The position numbers and the translations under genes are program-made. A model generated the notes under the pieces. That model was not told the DNA's origin and searched no databases. It was given only the letters and a program-made list of their open reading frames with translations. Shown here piece after piece: positions 42,433 to 50,673 of a DNA stretch of 64,000 nucleotides. Numbering within the stretch: the stretch's first letter is position 1; each line of letters begins with the position of its first letter. Origin of the DNA: an uncultured Collinsella sp. (lineage in GTDB: Bacteria; Actinomycetota; Coriobacteriia; Coriobacteriales; Coriobacteriaceae); assembly GCA_902470805.1 (NCBI GenBank), contig CABRHX010000011.1:8567-72566 (forward strand), in the 5' to 3' direction.

Positions 42433-42918
42433 TTATTCAAATCGCGATGCCGCGGTTTGTGCCGTCTGCATCACACGCTGGAGCGGCACGTTATGCTCGC
42501 GAGCGAGACGGGCGCAGTCCTCGTACTCGGGCGCTGCACGCTCGCTGCCATCGGGCAGGGTTGCCACCTTGACGGGCACCTCGCCCCATGGCGTCGTTAC
42601 GCGCTCAAAGCGGCGTGGCAGGCAAACGCGCTCCATGACCTGGCGACGAATGCCGTTGGTCGTGGTTTCCAAAAAGATAATCGTCTGCAGGCGCTCGATA
42701 TCCTCGTGGACACAGATTACCTGTAGCTGCCAGCTGGGGCGGCCTTTCTTGCAATAGAGGGGCAGCCAATGCACCTCGCGAGCACCCGCCTCGCGCAGGC
42801 GGTCGGCGGCATAGGCGAGCACCTCGGGCGACGCGTCGTCGATATCGCATTCCAGCTTGACGATAGTCTCGGGCGCATCGGTCTCGCGAGACAGCGGAGA
42901 TGTACTTCCACGTTGCAT
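42433..42918 (-). CDS. Stand-alone LarC C-terminal (LarC2-like, DUF111) protein
   Basis: 161 aa corresponding to the C-terminal half of LarC, the enzyme that inserts nickel into the lactate racemase pincer cofactor. VKLECDIDDASPEVLAYAADRL and CKKGRPSWQLQVICVHED, then FLETTTNGIRR, are the recognisable LarC2 motifs. ATG 42918 has AAAGGA about 10 bases upstream. The LarC1 half does not precede it: upstream sequence is non-coding and followed by a palindrome. No larA or larB is in the window. In lactobacilli the two halves are joined by ribosomal frameshift; this looks like a split or partial gene. Confidence 0.82.
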   Translation of the reverse strand: MQRGSTSPLSRETDAPETIVKLECDIDDASPEVLAYAADRLREAGAREVHWLPLYCKKGRPSWQLQVICVHEDIERLQTIIFLETTTNGIRRQVMERVCLPRRFERVTTPWGEVPVKVATLPDGSERAAPEYEDCARLAREHNVPLQRVMQTAQTAASRFE

Positions 42919-43060
42919 ACGGTCCGGATCCTTTCCGCACGGGCTCGTTTTGTTCACCCAAACGCTAGCACATCGCAGGCGGCGCAGGGGCGGCGTCATG
43001 GGATAGGTGCGACTTTTGCTGGGCGCAAGTGCCGGCGCGCTCCAACGCCGGCCCGCTCCA

Positions 43061-43131
43061 CTCAAACGTGTACGTCAGCCTCCAAACATGTCATTATTTG
43101 CAGCTTTTGGAGGCTGATGTACATGTTTTGA
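43061..43131. repeat. Palindromic element upstream of the PHP gene
   Basis: Core arms TGTACGTCAGCCTCCAAA (43069-43086) and TTTGGAGGCTGATGTACA (43106-43123) match at 17 of 18; with small gaps the pairing continues to CTCAAA/TTTGAG. It has no T tract. Confidence 0.65.
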
Positions 43132-43258
43132 GAGCGCAAGCGAGGCCGCACCGCGCGTCGCGCAGCCTTTCCAATCGATTTCGGCCCCCGGCGTGTCCGG
43201 CGTGTTGAGAGCTGCGCCATTACAATGAAGCGGATTCGCTTGACGCAAAGGAGCCGCC

Positions 43259-44170
43259 ATGTCTGCTTGCCCGCTGGTCGATTGCCACACCCACACCTCG
43301 TTCTCGGACGGACACGCCTCGTTTGAGGACAACGTTCGCGCCGCCGCTGCGGCCGGCTGCCAGGTCATGGTCTCGACCGACCACCTCACCCTGCCTGCCA
43401 GCATGGACGCCAACTGCGAAGTGCAAGTTGTCGAGGGCGACCTGACGGCGCATCGCCTGGCATTTGAGGACGCCTGCAAGCTCGCCGCGCAGATCACGCC
43501 GGAGCTCGAGCTTATCTATGGCTTTGAATGCGATTGGTACGAGGGCTGCGAGCCTTTGGTTGAGCGCTGGTCCCAGGGCGCCGTCGTACGCCTGGGCAGC
43601 GTGCATTGGATTGGTAACCCGGGCGATATTGCGGCCGGCGCTGCGGGCACGGCGGGAACGGAGGACGTCGCTCGTCCCGATACGCCCGATTCGCGCTGCG
43701 GTTGGATCGACGACGACACCAACCTGCACGTTTGGGAAAACCTGGGGGTACGCGGCGTGTGGGAGCGCTACGTCGACGACTGGTGCCGTGCTTGCGAAAG
43801 CCCACTCAACTTCGATGTGATGGCCCATCCCGACCTGGTCATGCGCTTTTCGAAGGAGGGCTTTGCGCCCGATTTTGACCCCGTGCCGTTCTGGGAGCAG
43901 ATGGCAGAGTGTGCGCACGACACGGGCCACCGCGTTGAGGTCTCGACCGCTGCACCGCGCAAGGGCTTGGACGACTACTACCCCGCGACCGGCCTTTTGC
44001 GCTGCTTTGCCCATGCCGAAGTGCCGATTACCTTTGGTTCGGACGCACACCGCGCCTGCGACATCTGCTGGAATATCCGCGAGGCCCAAGCCCACGCCTA
44101 CGACTGCGGTTATCGAACCTTCGACATACCCCACGCCACCGGCGAATGGGAGCCCATGTTCCTCGCCTAG
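43259..44170 (+). CDS. PHP-domain histidinol-phosphatase (HisJ/HisK type)
   Basis: 303 aa. PHP motifs DCHTHTSFSDGH, STDHLTLP, GFECDWYEG, AHPDL and GSDAHRACD give the expected metal ligands. It removes phosphate from L-histidinol phosphate. The his operon on the opposite strand has no other phosphatase (its HisB is the monofunctional dehydratase), so this enzyme fills the missing step. AAAGGAG is 6 bases before the ATG. Confidence 0.87.
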   Translation: MSACPLVDCHTHTSFSDGHASFEDNVRAAAAAGCQVMVSTDHLTLPASMDANCEVQVVEGDLTAHRLAFEDACKLAAQITPELELIYGFECDWYEGCEPLVERWSQGAVVRLGSVHWIGNPGDIAAGAAGTAGTEDVARPDTPDSRCGWIDDDTNLHVWENLGVRGVWERYVDDWCRACESPLNFDVMAHPDLVMRFSKEGFAPDFDPVPFWEQMAECAHDTGHRVEVSTAAPRKGLDDYYPATGLLRCFAHAEVPITFGSDAHRACDICWNIREAQAHAYDCGYRTFDIPHATGEWEPMFLA

Positions 44171-44182
44171 CCATCCCTTCAT

Positions 44183-44251
44183 AAGTTGCGGTGAAATAGG
44201 GATTGTTTTGCCTGATGAAGCGCTTAAACAGTCCCTATTTCACCGCAACTT
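44183..44251. repeat. GTTGCGGTGAAAT palindrome, copy 2
   Basis: 26-base arms (44183-44208 and 44226-44251, AAGTTGCGGTGAAATAGGGA...) match at 25 of 26 around a 17-base loop. It lies between the convergent PHP and hisE genes; copy 1 is at 37435-37501. Confidence 0.8.
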
Positions 44252-44275
44252 CCATGGGTCCGTTACACCGGCAAA

Positions 44276-44321
44276 GACCGTCCCAAACGACTAGTCGTTT
44301 AAGAACGTCCCCAATGACTAG
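44276..44321. repeat. GGGAC-scaffold element, GACTAGTC type, forming the hisE stop
   Basis: GACCGTCCCAAACGACTAGTC, then GTTTAAGAACGTCCCC, then AATGACTAGT. The last CTA (44318-44320) is the hisE stop codon on the minus strand. Its reverse complement matches 26869-26914 at most positions. Confidence 0.7.
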
Positions 44322-44635
44322 TGGCGGCGAGCGTTGAGTTCGCCGGCCAGTTCGTCGAGGGTGACGCCGTAGCGCTCAAGGGTTACGAGCAGGTGATAGA
44401 CCAGGTCGCCGGCCTCGTAGCGGATGTGGTCGTGATCGTTATCCTTGCAAGCCATGATGACCTCGCTCGCCTCTTCGGCAAGCTTCTTGAGCAGCTCGTC
44501 CTCGACATCGGTCAGCAGACGAGCGGTGTAGCTCTCCTGCGGCGATGCATCACAACGACCGTGAATCACCTCGGCCAGACCCGTCAGCGTCTCGCCGATA
44601 TTTCCATCCTGAACGTTTGCGGTGCGCACACCCAT
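44318..44635 (-). CDS. hisE: Phosphoribosyl-ATP pyrophosphatase
   Basis: Second step of histidine synthesis. 105-aa MazG-like helical protein with KLAEEASEVIMACKDND and YEAGDLVYHLLV. AAAGGA is 7 bases before the ATG. The C-terminal codons run into the palindromic element at 44276-44321, which supplies the stop. Separate from hisI rather than fused. Confidence 0.95.
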   Translation of the reverse strand: MGVRTANVQDGNIGETLTGLAEVIHGRCDASPQESYTARLLTDVEDELLKKLAEEASEVIMACKDNDHDHIRYEAGDLVYHLLVTLERYGVTLDELAGELNARRH

Positions 44636-44681
44636 GGTTCAATCCTTTCTGGTTGGCCAAGCGCCTAGTCAAGCGCCCGCC

Positions 44682-45011
44682 CTACGCGAGTTTCTTAAAG
44701 AAGCAGGTACGGTTGCCGGTGTGGCAAGCCGGGCCCGGAGAGTCAACCTTGACCAGCAGCGTATCGTTATCGCAGTCGGCCCAAAGCTCCTTGACCTCCT
44801 GCATATTGCCGCTCGTCGCGCCCTTGTTCCAGAGCTCCTGGCGGCTGCGGCTCCAAAACCACGTGGTCCCGGTCTTGAGCGTCAGCCCCACCGACTCCTC
44901 GTTCATCCAAGCAACCATAAGCACCTCACCGGTGTCATATTGCTGAACCACACAAGGGATCAATCCTTTGGCGTCGTATTTAAGATCCGCTGGAGTAGTA
45001 ATTTCTCTCAT
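44682..45011 (-). CDS. hisI: Phosphoribosyl-AMP cyclohydrolase
   Basis: Third step; 109-aa zinc enzyme with [30 protein letters not shown], the [11 protein letters not shown] metal site and [12 protein letters not shown] 45011 is chosen because GGGGAA lies about 6 bases upstream. hisE follows after 46 bp. Upstream is the 142-bp hisF-hisI gap with a palindromic element. Confidence 0.95.
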   Translation of the reverse strand: MREITTPADLKYDAKGLIPCVVQQYDTGEVLMVAWMNEESVGLTLKTGTTWFWSRSRQELWNKGATSGNMQEVKELWADCDNDTLLVKVDSPGPACHTGNRTCFFKKLA

Positions 45012-45050
45012 TTCAATTCCCCAATTTAAACATCGCCGGTCGGCGAGGGT

Positions 45051-45143
45051 TGTCCAGGTGCCCGAGATTCCGAGCGACAAGCCCGACGACGCGTACTTAA
45101 GTACGCGAGGAGGGTTGGAGCCGGAAGGTCGGGTGCCTGGGCA
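45051..45143. repeat. Composite palindrome in the hisF-hisI gap (CCAGGTG/GTGCCTGG family, copy 2)
   Basis: Outer arms TGTCCAGGTGCCCGAGATTCCG (45051-45072, partial match) and CGGAAGGTCGGGTGCCTGGGCA (45122-45143) surround a perfect 16-base palindrome GCGTACTTAAGTACGC (45091-45106). It interrupts an otherwise tight operon. Confidence 0.7.
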
Positions 45144-45153
45144 AGCCGCAGCA

Positions 45154-45936
45154 TTAGCAGTCCAGCCTCACAGGAATACCTTGAGAGGCCATATACTCTT
45201 TGACTTCGCGAATGCTGAAGGTTCCAAAGTGAAAGACGCTCGCCGCCAACACGGCATCGGCCTCGCCCTCAATCACACCCTCGGCGAAATGCTCGAGCGT
45301 GCCCACGCCGCCGCTCGCAATCACCGGAATCGGCACCGCGCGGGCCACGGCGCGGGTGAGCGCCAGGTCAAAGCCGGCCTTGGTGCCGTCGCGATCCATA
45401 CTGGTCAGTAGGATCTCGCCGGCACCGCGACGAGCCGCTTCCTCGGCCCACGCCACCGCGTCGATACCCGTGGCGTTGCGACCGCCCGCCGTGAAGACCT
45501 CCCACTTGTCGGCACCGGATGCGCCGGGCAAACCAACGCGCTTGGCATCGATCGCCACGACCACGGCCTGGCTGCCAAACGCCGCGGCAGCCTGGCTAAT
45601 CAACGACGGGTCGCGCACGGCCGCCGAGTTGAGCGACACCTTGTCGGCACCGGCGGCAACCATGGTGCGCATGCCCGCCAGGTCGCGAAATCCGCCGCCC
45701 ACGGTATAGGGAATGGCCAGCTCCTCGGCCGCATGCGCCGCCATCTCGATAGTCGTCGCGCGGTTATCGCTCGTGGCGGTAATGTCCAGGAAGACGACCT
45801 CGTCCGCACCCTCGCGGTCGTAGGCGCGCGCCAACTCCACCGGATCGCCCGCATCGCGCAAGCTCACAAAGTTGACGCCCTTAACCACACGGCCGTCCTT
45901 GACGTCCAGACAGGGAATCACGCGTTTGGTAAGCAT
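45154..45936 (-). CDS. hisF: Imidazole glycerol phosphate synthase cyclase subunit
   Basis: (beta-alpha)8 barrel, 260 aa. [29 protein letters not shown] and [15 protein letters not shown] mark HisF with catalytic Asp residues. Works with HisH to make IGP and AICAR; the AICAR product re-enters purine synthesis through PurH (24278-25885). Three bases separate it from hisA. Confidence 0.97.
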   Translation of the reverse strand: MLTKRVIPCLDVKDGRVVKGVNFVSLRDAGDPVELARAYDREGADEVVFLDITATSDNRATTIEMAAHAAEELAIPYTVGGGFRDLAGMRTMVAAGADKVSLNSAAVRDPSLISQAAAAFGSQAVVVAIDAKRVGLPGASGADKWEVFTAGGRNATGIDAVAWAEEAARRGAGEILLTSMDRDGTKAGFDLALTRAVARAVPIPVIASGGVGTLEHFAEGVIEGEADAVLAASVFHFGTFSIREVKEYMASQGIPVRLDC

Positions 45937-45939
45937 GGG

Positions 45940-46683
45940 CTACTCCTCCCCTCGGGCGGCGACCAGTGCCTGGGCCAGCGTAAAGTTGCCCTCGTAGAGC
46001 GCACGGCCGGTAATGGCACCCTCAATAGCATCCTCACCCGCCGCAGCTAGCGCGCGAATGTCGTCGAGCGTAGAGATGCCGCCCGAAGCCACGACAGGAA
46101 AGCCCGCGACCTTGGCAACATGGCGATACGCCGCCACATCGATGCCCGTCTGCATGCCATCGCGCGCGATGTCGGTATACACCAGATGCTTAAAGCCCAG
46201 CTCGGAAAGCTGCGCCACGGCATCGTCGAGCGCCACACCCGCGCCGTCGCGCCAGCCGTTCACCTTGACCTGGCCGTCGCGTGCGGCAATGTCAGCCACC
46301 AACAGCTCGCCAAAGCCTTGGGCCGCCACCTCGGCAAAACCCGGCTCGGTCACCAGCACGGTACCCAGTGCGATGCGGTGAGCACCGTAGCCGGCAAGTT
46401 CGTCGATGCGCGCAAGCGAGCGAACGCCGCCGCCCACGTCCACGGACAGACCGTCGACGCCGCAGATAGCCTTAATCGCCGCCGAGTTGGCAGCGCAGGT
46501 GTTCTCGTCCTCGCCAAAGGCAGCGGACAGGTCGACGACGTGCACCCAGTTCGCGCCCTGCTCGGCAAACGAGCGGGCAACGGCCACGGGGTCGTCGGAA
46601 TATACCTTGCAGCGGCTGCGGTCGCCGCGCTCCAGGCGCACGACCTTGCCGCCGATCAGATCGATTGCGGGAAACAGGATCAT
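45940..46683 (-). CDS. hisA: ProFAR isomerase HisA
   Basis: (beta-alpha)8 barrel, 247 aa: FPAIDLIGGKVVRLERGD, SVDVGGGVRS and YTDIARDGMQTGID. Its ATG overlaps the hisH stop (ATGA). Confidence 0.97.
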   Translation of the reverse strand: MILFPAIDLIGGKVVRLERGDRSRCKVYSDDPVAVARSFAEQGANWVHVVDLSAAFGEDENTCAANSAAIKAICGVDGLSVDVGGGVRSLARIDELAGYGAHRIALGTVLVTEPGFAEVAAQGFGELLVADIAARDGQVKVNGWRDGAGVALDDAVAQLSELGFKHLVYTDIARDGMQTGIDVAAYRHVAKVAGFPVVASGGISTLDDIRALAAAGEDAIEGAITGRALYEGNFTLAQALVAARGEE

Positions 46684-47381
46684 CGGCCAGCCTCCTCGAC
46701 GATGTTGACGAAGTTCTTAAGGATGCGCTGACCCAGCGCGGAGGATTTTTCGGGATGGAACTGGCATCCCCACACGTTGCCATGGCGCACGATGCACGGG
46801 AAACTCCGCGTATAGTGCGTGCGTGCCAGCACATCGGCGGCATCGGCGTCGTCGGCCACCGCGTAACTGTGGGTGAAGTACATGTTGGCGCCCTCGGCAA
46901 AACCGGCAAGCAGCGGATCGGCCGCACCGGCGGACGTCATGTGCACCTGGTCCCATCCCACGTGCGGCACCTTCAGGCGGCTCGACTCCAGGCGCGTGCA
47001 TGAACCGCGCATAATGCCCAGCCCATCGACCCAAGGGCCGCCCGCCTGCTCGGGGGCACCGCCGTCCGCGGAAACGCCCTCGTCCACAGGCACGCCCTCG
47101 TTGCCGCGCTCAAAAAATAGCTGAAGTCCCAGGCAGATGCCGAGCAGCGGAGTTCCGGCGGCGACGGCATCGAGCACAGCCGCCCCCTCGCCGCTCTCGC
47201 GCATAAAGGCGATCGCGTCATAAAACGCGCCCACGCCCGGGATAACCAGGCCGTCGGCGTTGCGGATCTGCTCCGGATCGTCCGACGCGAAGGCAGCGGC
47301 ACCGGCGCGCGCAAGCCCGCGCACGACGCTCGACAAGTTGCCCTTGTGGTAGTCGACCACCACGATCTTCGGTTCGCCCAC
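46680..47381 (-). CDS. hisH: Imidazole glycerol phosphate synthase glutaminase subunit
   Basis: Class I glutamine amidotransferase, 233 aa. VVVDYHKGNLSSV, LGICLGLQLFFERG (catalytic Cys) and CQFHPEKSS (His-Glu). The start is a GTG at 47381 with GGGAGGG 4-5 bases upstream, giving GEPKIVVVDYHKGN; the in-frame ATG at 47405 has no ribosome site and lies inside a palindrome. An insert of about 25 residues after the nucleophile region (GVPVDEGVSADGGAPEQAGG) is unusual. Confidence 0.95.
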   Translation of the reverse strand: MGEPKIVVVDYHKGNLSSVVRGLARAGAAAFASDDPEQIRNADGLVIPGVGAFYDAIAFMRESGEGAAVLDAVAAGTPLLGICLGLQLFFERGNEGVPVDEGVSADGGAPEQAGGPWVDGLGIMRGSCTRLESSRLKVPHVGWDQVHMTSAGAADPLLAGFAEGANMYFTHSYAVADDADAADVLARTHYTRSFPCIVRHGNVWGCQFHPEKSSALGQRILKNFVNIVEEAGR

Positions 47382-47404
47382 GCGACCCTCCCTTATCTCA
47401 TTCA

Positions 47405-47428
47405 AAACCTGTCCTTTTTTGGCAGGTT
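47405..47428. repeat. AACCTGCC palindrome at the hisB-hisH junction
   Basis: AACCTGTCC-TTTTTT-GGCAGGTT; the final bases overlap the hisB TAA stop (47427-47429). Related to 10097-10120 and 13976-14057. Confidence 0.6.
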
Positions 47429-48014
47429 ACAGCGAGCCCTTGGTGCTGGGGATACCCTGCACGCGGGGATCGTGCTCGCAGGCGTGGCGCATCGTGCGGC
47501 CCACGGCCTTAAAGGCGGCCTCGATAATGTGGTGCGAGTTGCCGCCCGCCAGCTCGCGCACGTGCAGCGTGAGTTTGGCATCGCGTGCGAAGGCATAGAA
47601 GAACTCAACGGCCAGCTCGGTATCGAAGCCGCCCACGCGCTCGGTCGGCATGGGCAGCTCGCAATAGGCCTGCCCGCGGCCCGAGATATCCACGGCGGCC
47701 ATCACGAGCGTCTCGTCCATGGCGATCGCCGCGTCGGCAAAGCGCGTAATACCCGCCTTATCGCCCAGCGCCTGGCAAAACGCCTCGCCCAGTACAATAC
47801 CCGTGTCCTCAACGGTATGGTGCGCGTCGACTTCCACGTCGCCTACCGCATGTACTGTCAAATCGAACAGGCCATGGCGACCAAAGGCGTTGAGCATATG
47901 GTCGAAAAACGGCACGCCGGTCGAGATATCGCACACGCCGCTCCCGTCCAGGTCGAGCTTTACGACAATGTCGGTCTCGCCCGTCTTGCGGGTCACCTCG
48001 GCATAGCGGTCCAT
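47427..48014 (-). CDS. hisB: Imidazoleglycerol-phosphate dehydratase
   Basis: 195-aa monofunctional IGPD. Metal-binding motifs DAHHTVEDTGI and SHHIIEAAFKAVGR are intact. Its ATG directly follows the hisC stop (TAGATG). No N-terminal phosphatase domain. Confidence 0.97.
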   Translation of the reverse strand: MDRYAEVTRKTGETDIVVKLDLDGSGVCDISTGVPFFDHMLNAFGRHGLFDLTVHAVGDVEVDAHHTVEDTGIVLGEAFCQALGDKAGITRFADAAIAMDETLVMAAVDISGRGQAYCELPMPTERVGGFDTELAVEFFYAFARDAKLTLHVRELAGGNSHHIIEAAFKAVGRTMRHACEHDPRVQGIPSTKGSL

Positions 48015-49130
48015 CTACATCTCCTCCTTCACCAGCGCGGCAAACGCAGCCAGCACCTCGTCGTTTTCCTGTGGGGTGCCCACGGTAATGCGCAGGCAGT
48101 CTGCAAGGCCCGGCGCGTAGCTAAAGTCGCGCACCAAAATTGAATACTCGTCGCGCAGGCGCTCGCGCACGCGCGTGGCGTGCGGTGTGCGCACAAGCAC
48201 AAAGTTTGCAGCGCTCGGCCATGCCTCCACGGGCATGCCCTCGGCAGCCATCGCGCGCAGGGCGCACAGCTCACGCTCGCGCTCGAATGCAACCTGTGCC
48301 ACCACGGGCGCATACGCATCCCGGGCACGCACGCAGGCAAGCGCGGCTGCCTGGCTCAGCACATTGACCGAATAGATCTGGCGAATCGCCGCGAACACGT
48401 CGATGACCTCGGGTGCCGCGATCACATAACCCAGACGCGCGCCGGCGGCGCCAAACGCCTTGGACAGCGTATGCAGAATCACCAGGTTGGGATGCTCGGC
48501 GATAAGGCCTTGCGCCGTGGTGGCCGCGCCAAACGAATCGTCGGCGAACTCAACGTAGGCCTCGTCGACCATTACCATGCCGGGGCACGCATCGCAAAGC
48601 GCCGCGACAAAGTCGAGCGGTGCCACGTCACCCGTGGGGTTATTGGGCGAGGTCACGATTGCCAGGTTGCACTCGGGCGCCGCCGCGAGCACGGCCGCCT
48701 GGTCGAGCTCAAAGGTCGCGGGGTCGCGCCACACGTCGCGCACCTCGGTCTGGCAGAGCGACGCAAAGAACGCGTACTCGCTAAAGCACGGCGGGCAGTT
48801 GAGCAGGGTCCGTCCCGCGCCGCCAAACGCCAGCAGGTAGTTATAGAGCAGCTCGTCACCGCCGTTACCCACGCAGACATTCTCGCGCGCCACACCATGC
48901 CAAGCGGCAAGCTCGTCGCGCAGGTCGTTGGACATGGGATCGGGGTAGCGGTTGAGCGGTGTGGCAGCCAGGACGGCGTCGACCGCCTCGCGCACGCCAG
49001 CCGGCACGGGATAGGTGTTCTCGTTGGCCGAAAGGTTGATGCGCGTGGGCGTAAAGTTGGGATCGTAAGGCTCAATACCGGCCAGGTAAGGCTGGATGAG
49101 CTCCTTCATGCGGGGCGTCAGCTCGGCCAT
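48015..49130 (-). CDS. hisC: Histidinol-phosphate aminotransferase
   Basis: PLP fold type I, 371 aa: NLSANENTYPVP, SPNNPTG and the PLP lysine in LHTLSKAFGAAGARLGY. ATG at 49130 begins one base after the hisD stop with GAGGAGG upstream inside hisD. Confidence 0.96.
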   Translation of the reverse strand: MAELTPRMKELIQPYLAGIEPYDPNFTPTRINLSANENTYPVPAGVREAVDAVLAATPLNRYPDPMSNDLRDELAAWHGVARENVCVGNGGDELLYNYLLAFGGAGRTLLNCPPCFSEYAFFASLCQTEVRDVWRDPATFELDQAAVLAAAPECNLAIVTSPNNPTGDVAPLDFVAALCDACPGMVMVDEAYVEFADDSFGAATTAQGLIAEHPNLVILHTLSKAFGAAGARLGYVIAAPEVIDVFAAIRQIYSVNVLSQAAALACVRARDAYAPVVAQVAFERERELCALRAMAAEGMPVEAWPSAANFVLVRTPHATRVRERLRDEYSILVRDFSYAPGLADCLRITVGTPQENDEVLAAFAALVKEEM

Positions 49131-49131
49131 A

Positions 49132-50568
49132 TTAGGCCTCCTCGACGACCGCGCCAGCACCATTCGCGCCTGCAGCCGCCAGGTCCACGCCCTCGGCAAC
49201 CGTCGCCACGGCGTCGCCCGGCCAGGCGACCTTGGTCAGGTCGGCTGCGGCCAGAGACTCGGCGCTCACGGCATCCTCGCCCTGCTCCAGCACACGGCGA
49301 CGCAGAGCGGCAGAGAGCGCGTGCGCCCACAGGCCCTCGGCCTCGGCCAGACGCTGTGTGGCGGGTGCATCGGAGAGCAGGCCTTCGGGCGTATAGCAAA
49401 TGACACTCGAGCGCTTAACGAACTCTTCGACCGAAAGCGGGTTGGAGAACATGGCCGTGCCACCGGTCGGCAGCGTGTGATTGGGGCCGGCAACGTAATC
49501 GCCGAGCGGCTCGGAGCTCCAGGCGCCCACAAAGATAGCGCCGGCGTTACGAATACCGCCGAGCAGGCCCATCGCATCCTTGCAGTGCAGCTCCAGGTGC
49601 TCGGGGGCCACGGTGTTCACGGCCTCGGCAGCGGCGGCCATGTCGGCGGCCACCACGATGGTGCCCTCATTGTCGAGCGAGGCACGCGTGATCTCGGCAC
49701 GCGGCGACTGCGCGACCAGGATATCGATGCCGGCCTCGACCTCGCGCGCAAACTGCTCATCGCAGGTCACCAGATAGCAGGCTGCCAGCGGATCGTGCTC
49801 GGCCTGAGCCATCAGGTCGGCCGCGACCACCATAGGCTTGGCCGTGGCATCGGCCAGCACGCAGACCTCGGAGGGACCGGCGACCATGTCGATACCCACG
49901 TCGCCCGAGACAATCTGCTTGGCAGCGGCGACAAAGGCGTTGCCCGGGCCGGTGATTTTGTCGACGCGCGGAATGGTCTCGGTACCGTACGCCAGTGCGG
50001 CCACGGCCTGGGCGCCGCCCACCATATAGATCTCGTCCACGCCGCCGAGTTTAGCGGCCGCGAGCGTATACGGGCTAATCAGTCCATCCTTTTGCGGCGG
50101 GGTCACCATAACCACGCGTTTGACGCCGGCCACCTTGGCGGGAATGGCGTTCATAAGCACGGTGGAAGGGTACTGCGCGCGACCGCCCGGCACATAGATG
50201 CCGGCCGCCGCGAGCGGGGTCACCTTAACGCCGAGCATGGTGCCGTCCGCACGCGTGGTAAACCAGCTCTGCTCGACCTCGCGCTGGTGGAACTCGCGAA
50301 TCTGGCGTGCAGCCTTTTCGAGCGCCGCGACAAAGGCGGGATCAAGGCCTTCGAGCGCGGCATCGATCTGCTCTTGCGGCAAACGGAAGCTCTGCAGTTC
50401 AACGCCGTCAAAACGCTGACAGTAGTCGCGCACCGCGGCATCGCCATTGGCGCGCACGTTGGCCACGATATCGCGGGCGGCGTCGACGATGTTTTGCGGC
50501 AGCACGCCCTTGCGGTTGAGCTGGTTGGTAACGAGGCGCTCACCGGGAGCAAGCTTGATGGTCTTCAT
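49132..50568 (-). CDS. hisD: Histidinol dehydrogenase
   Basis: Two-step NAD-dependent oxidation of histidinol to histidine. 478 aa with [37 protein letters not shown] and [12 protein letters not shown]. The C-terminal tail is extended by about 35 Ala-rich residues. The 105-bp gap to hisZG contains GC-rich partial repeats only. Confidence 0.96.
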   Translation of the reverse strand: MKTIKLAPGERLVTNQLNRKGVLPQNIVDAARDIVANVRANGDAAVRDYCQRFDGVELQSFRLPQEQIDAALEGLDPAFVAALEKAARQIREFHQREVEQSWFTTRADGTMLGVKVTPLAAAGIYVPGGRAQYPSTVLMNAIPAKVAGVKRVVMVTPPQKDGLISPYTLAAAKLGGVDEIYMVGGAQAVAALAYGTETIPRVDKITGPGNAFVAAAKQIVSGDVGIDMVAGPSEVCVLADATAKPMVVAADLMAQAEHDPLAACYLVTCDEQFAREVEAGIDILVAQSPRAEITRASLDNEGTIVVAADMAAAAEAVNTVAPEHLELHCKDAMGLLGGIRNAGAIFVGAWSSEPLGDYVAGPNHTLPTGGTAMFSNPLSVEEFVKRSSVICYTPEGLLSDAPATQRLAEAEGLWAHALSAALRRRVLEQGEDAVSAESLAAADLTKVAWPGDAVATVAEGVDLAAAGANGAGAVVEEA

Positions 50569-50673
50569 TTCGGTATCCCCTATCGGTCGAGGTTGTGTTC
50601 GAAAAACGAGAGGCCGGACGGCGGCGCCAGTCGGCCCGCAGCCCGGACGTTGGGGCGCCCGTGAGTGCTCGCG

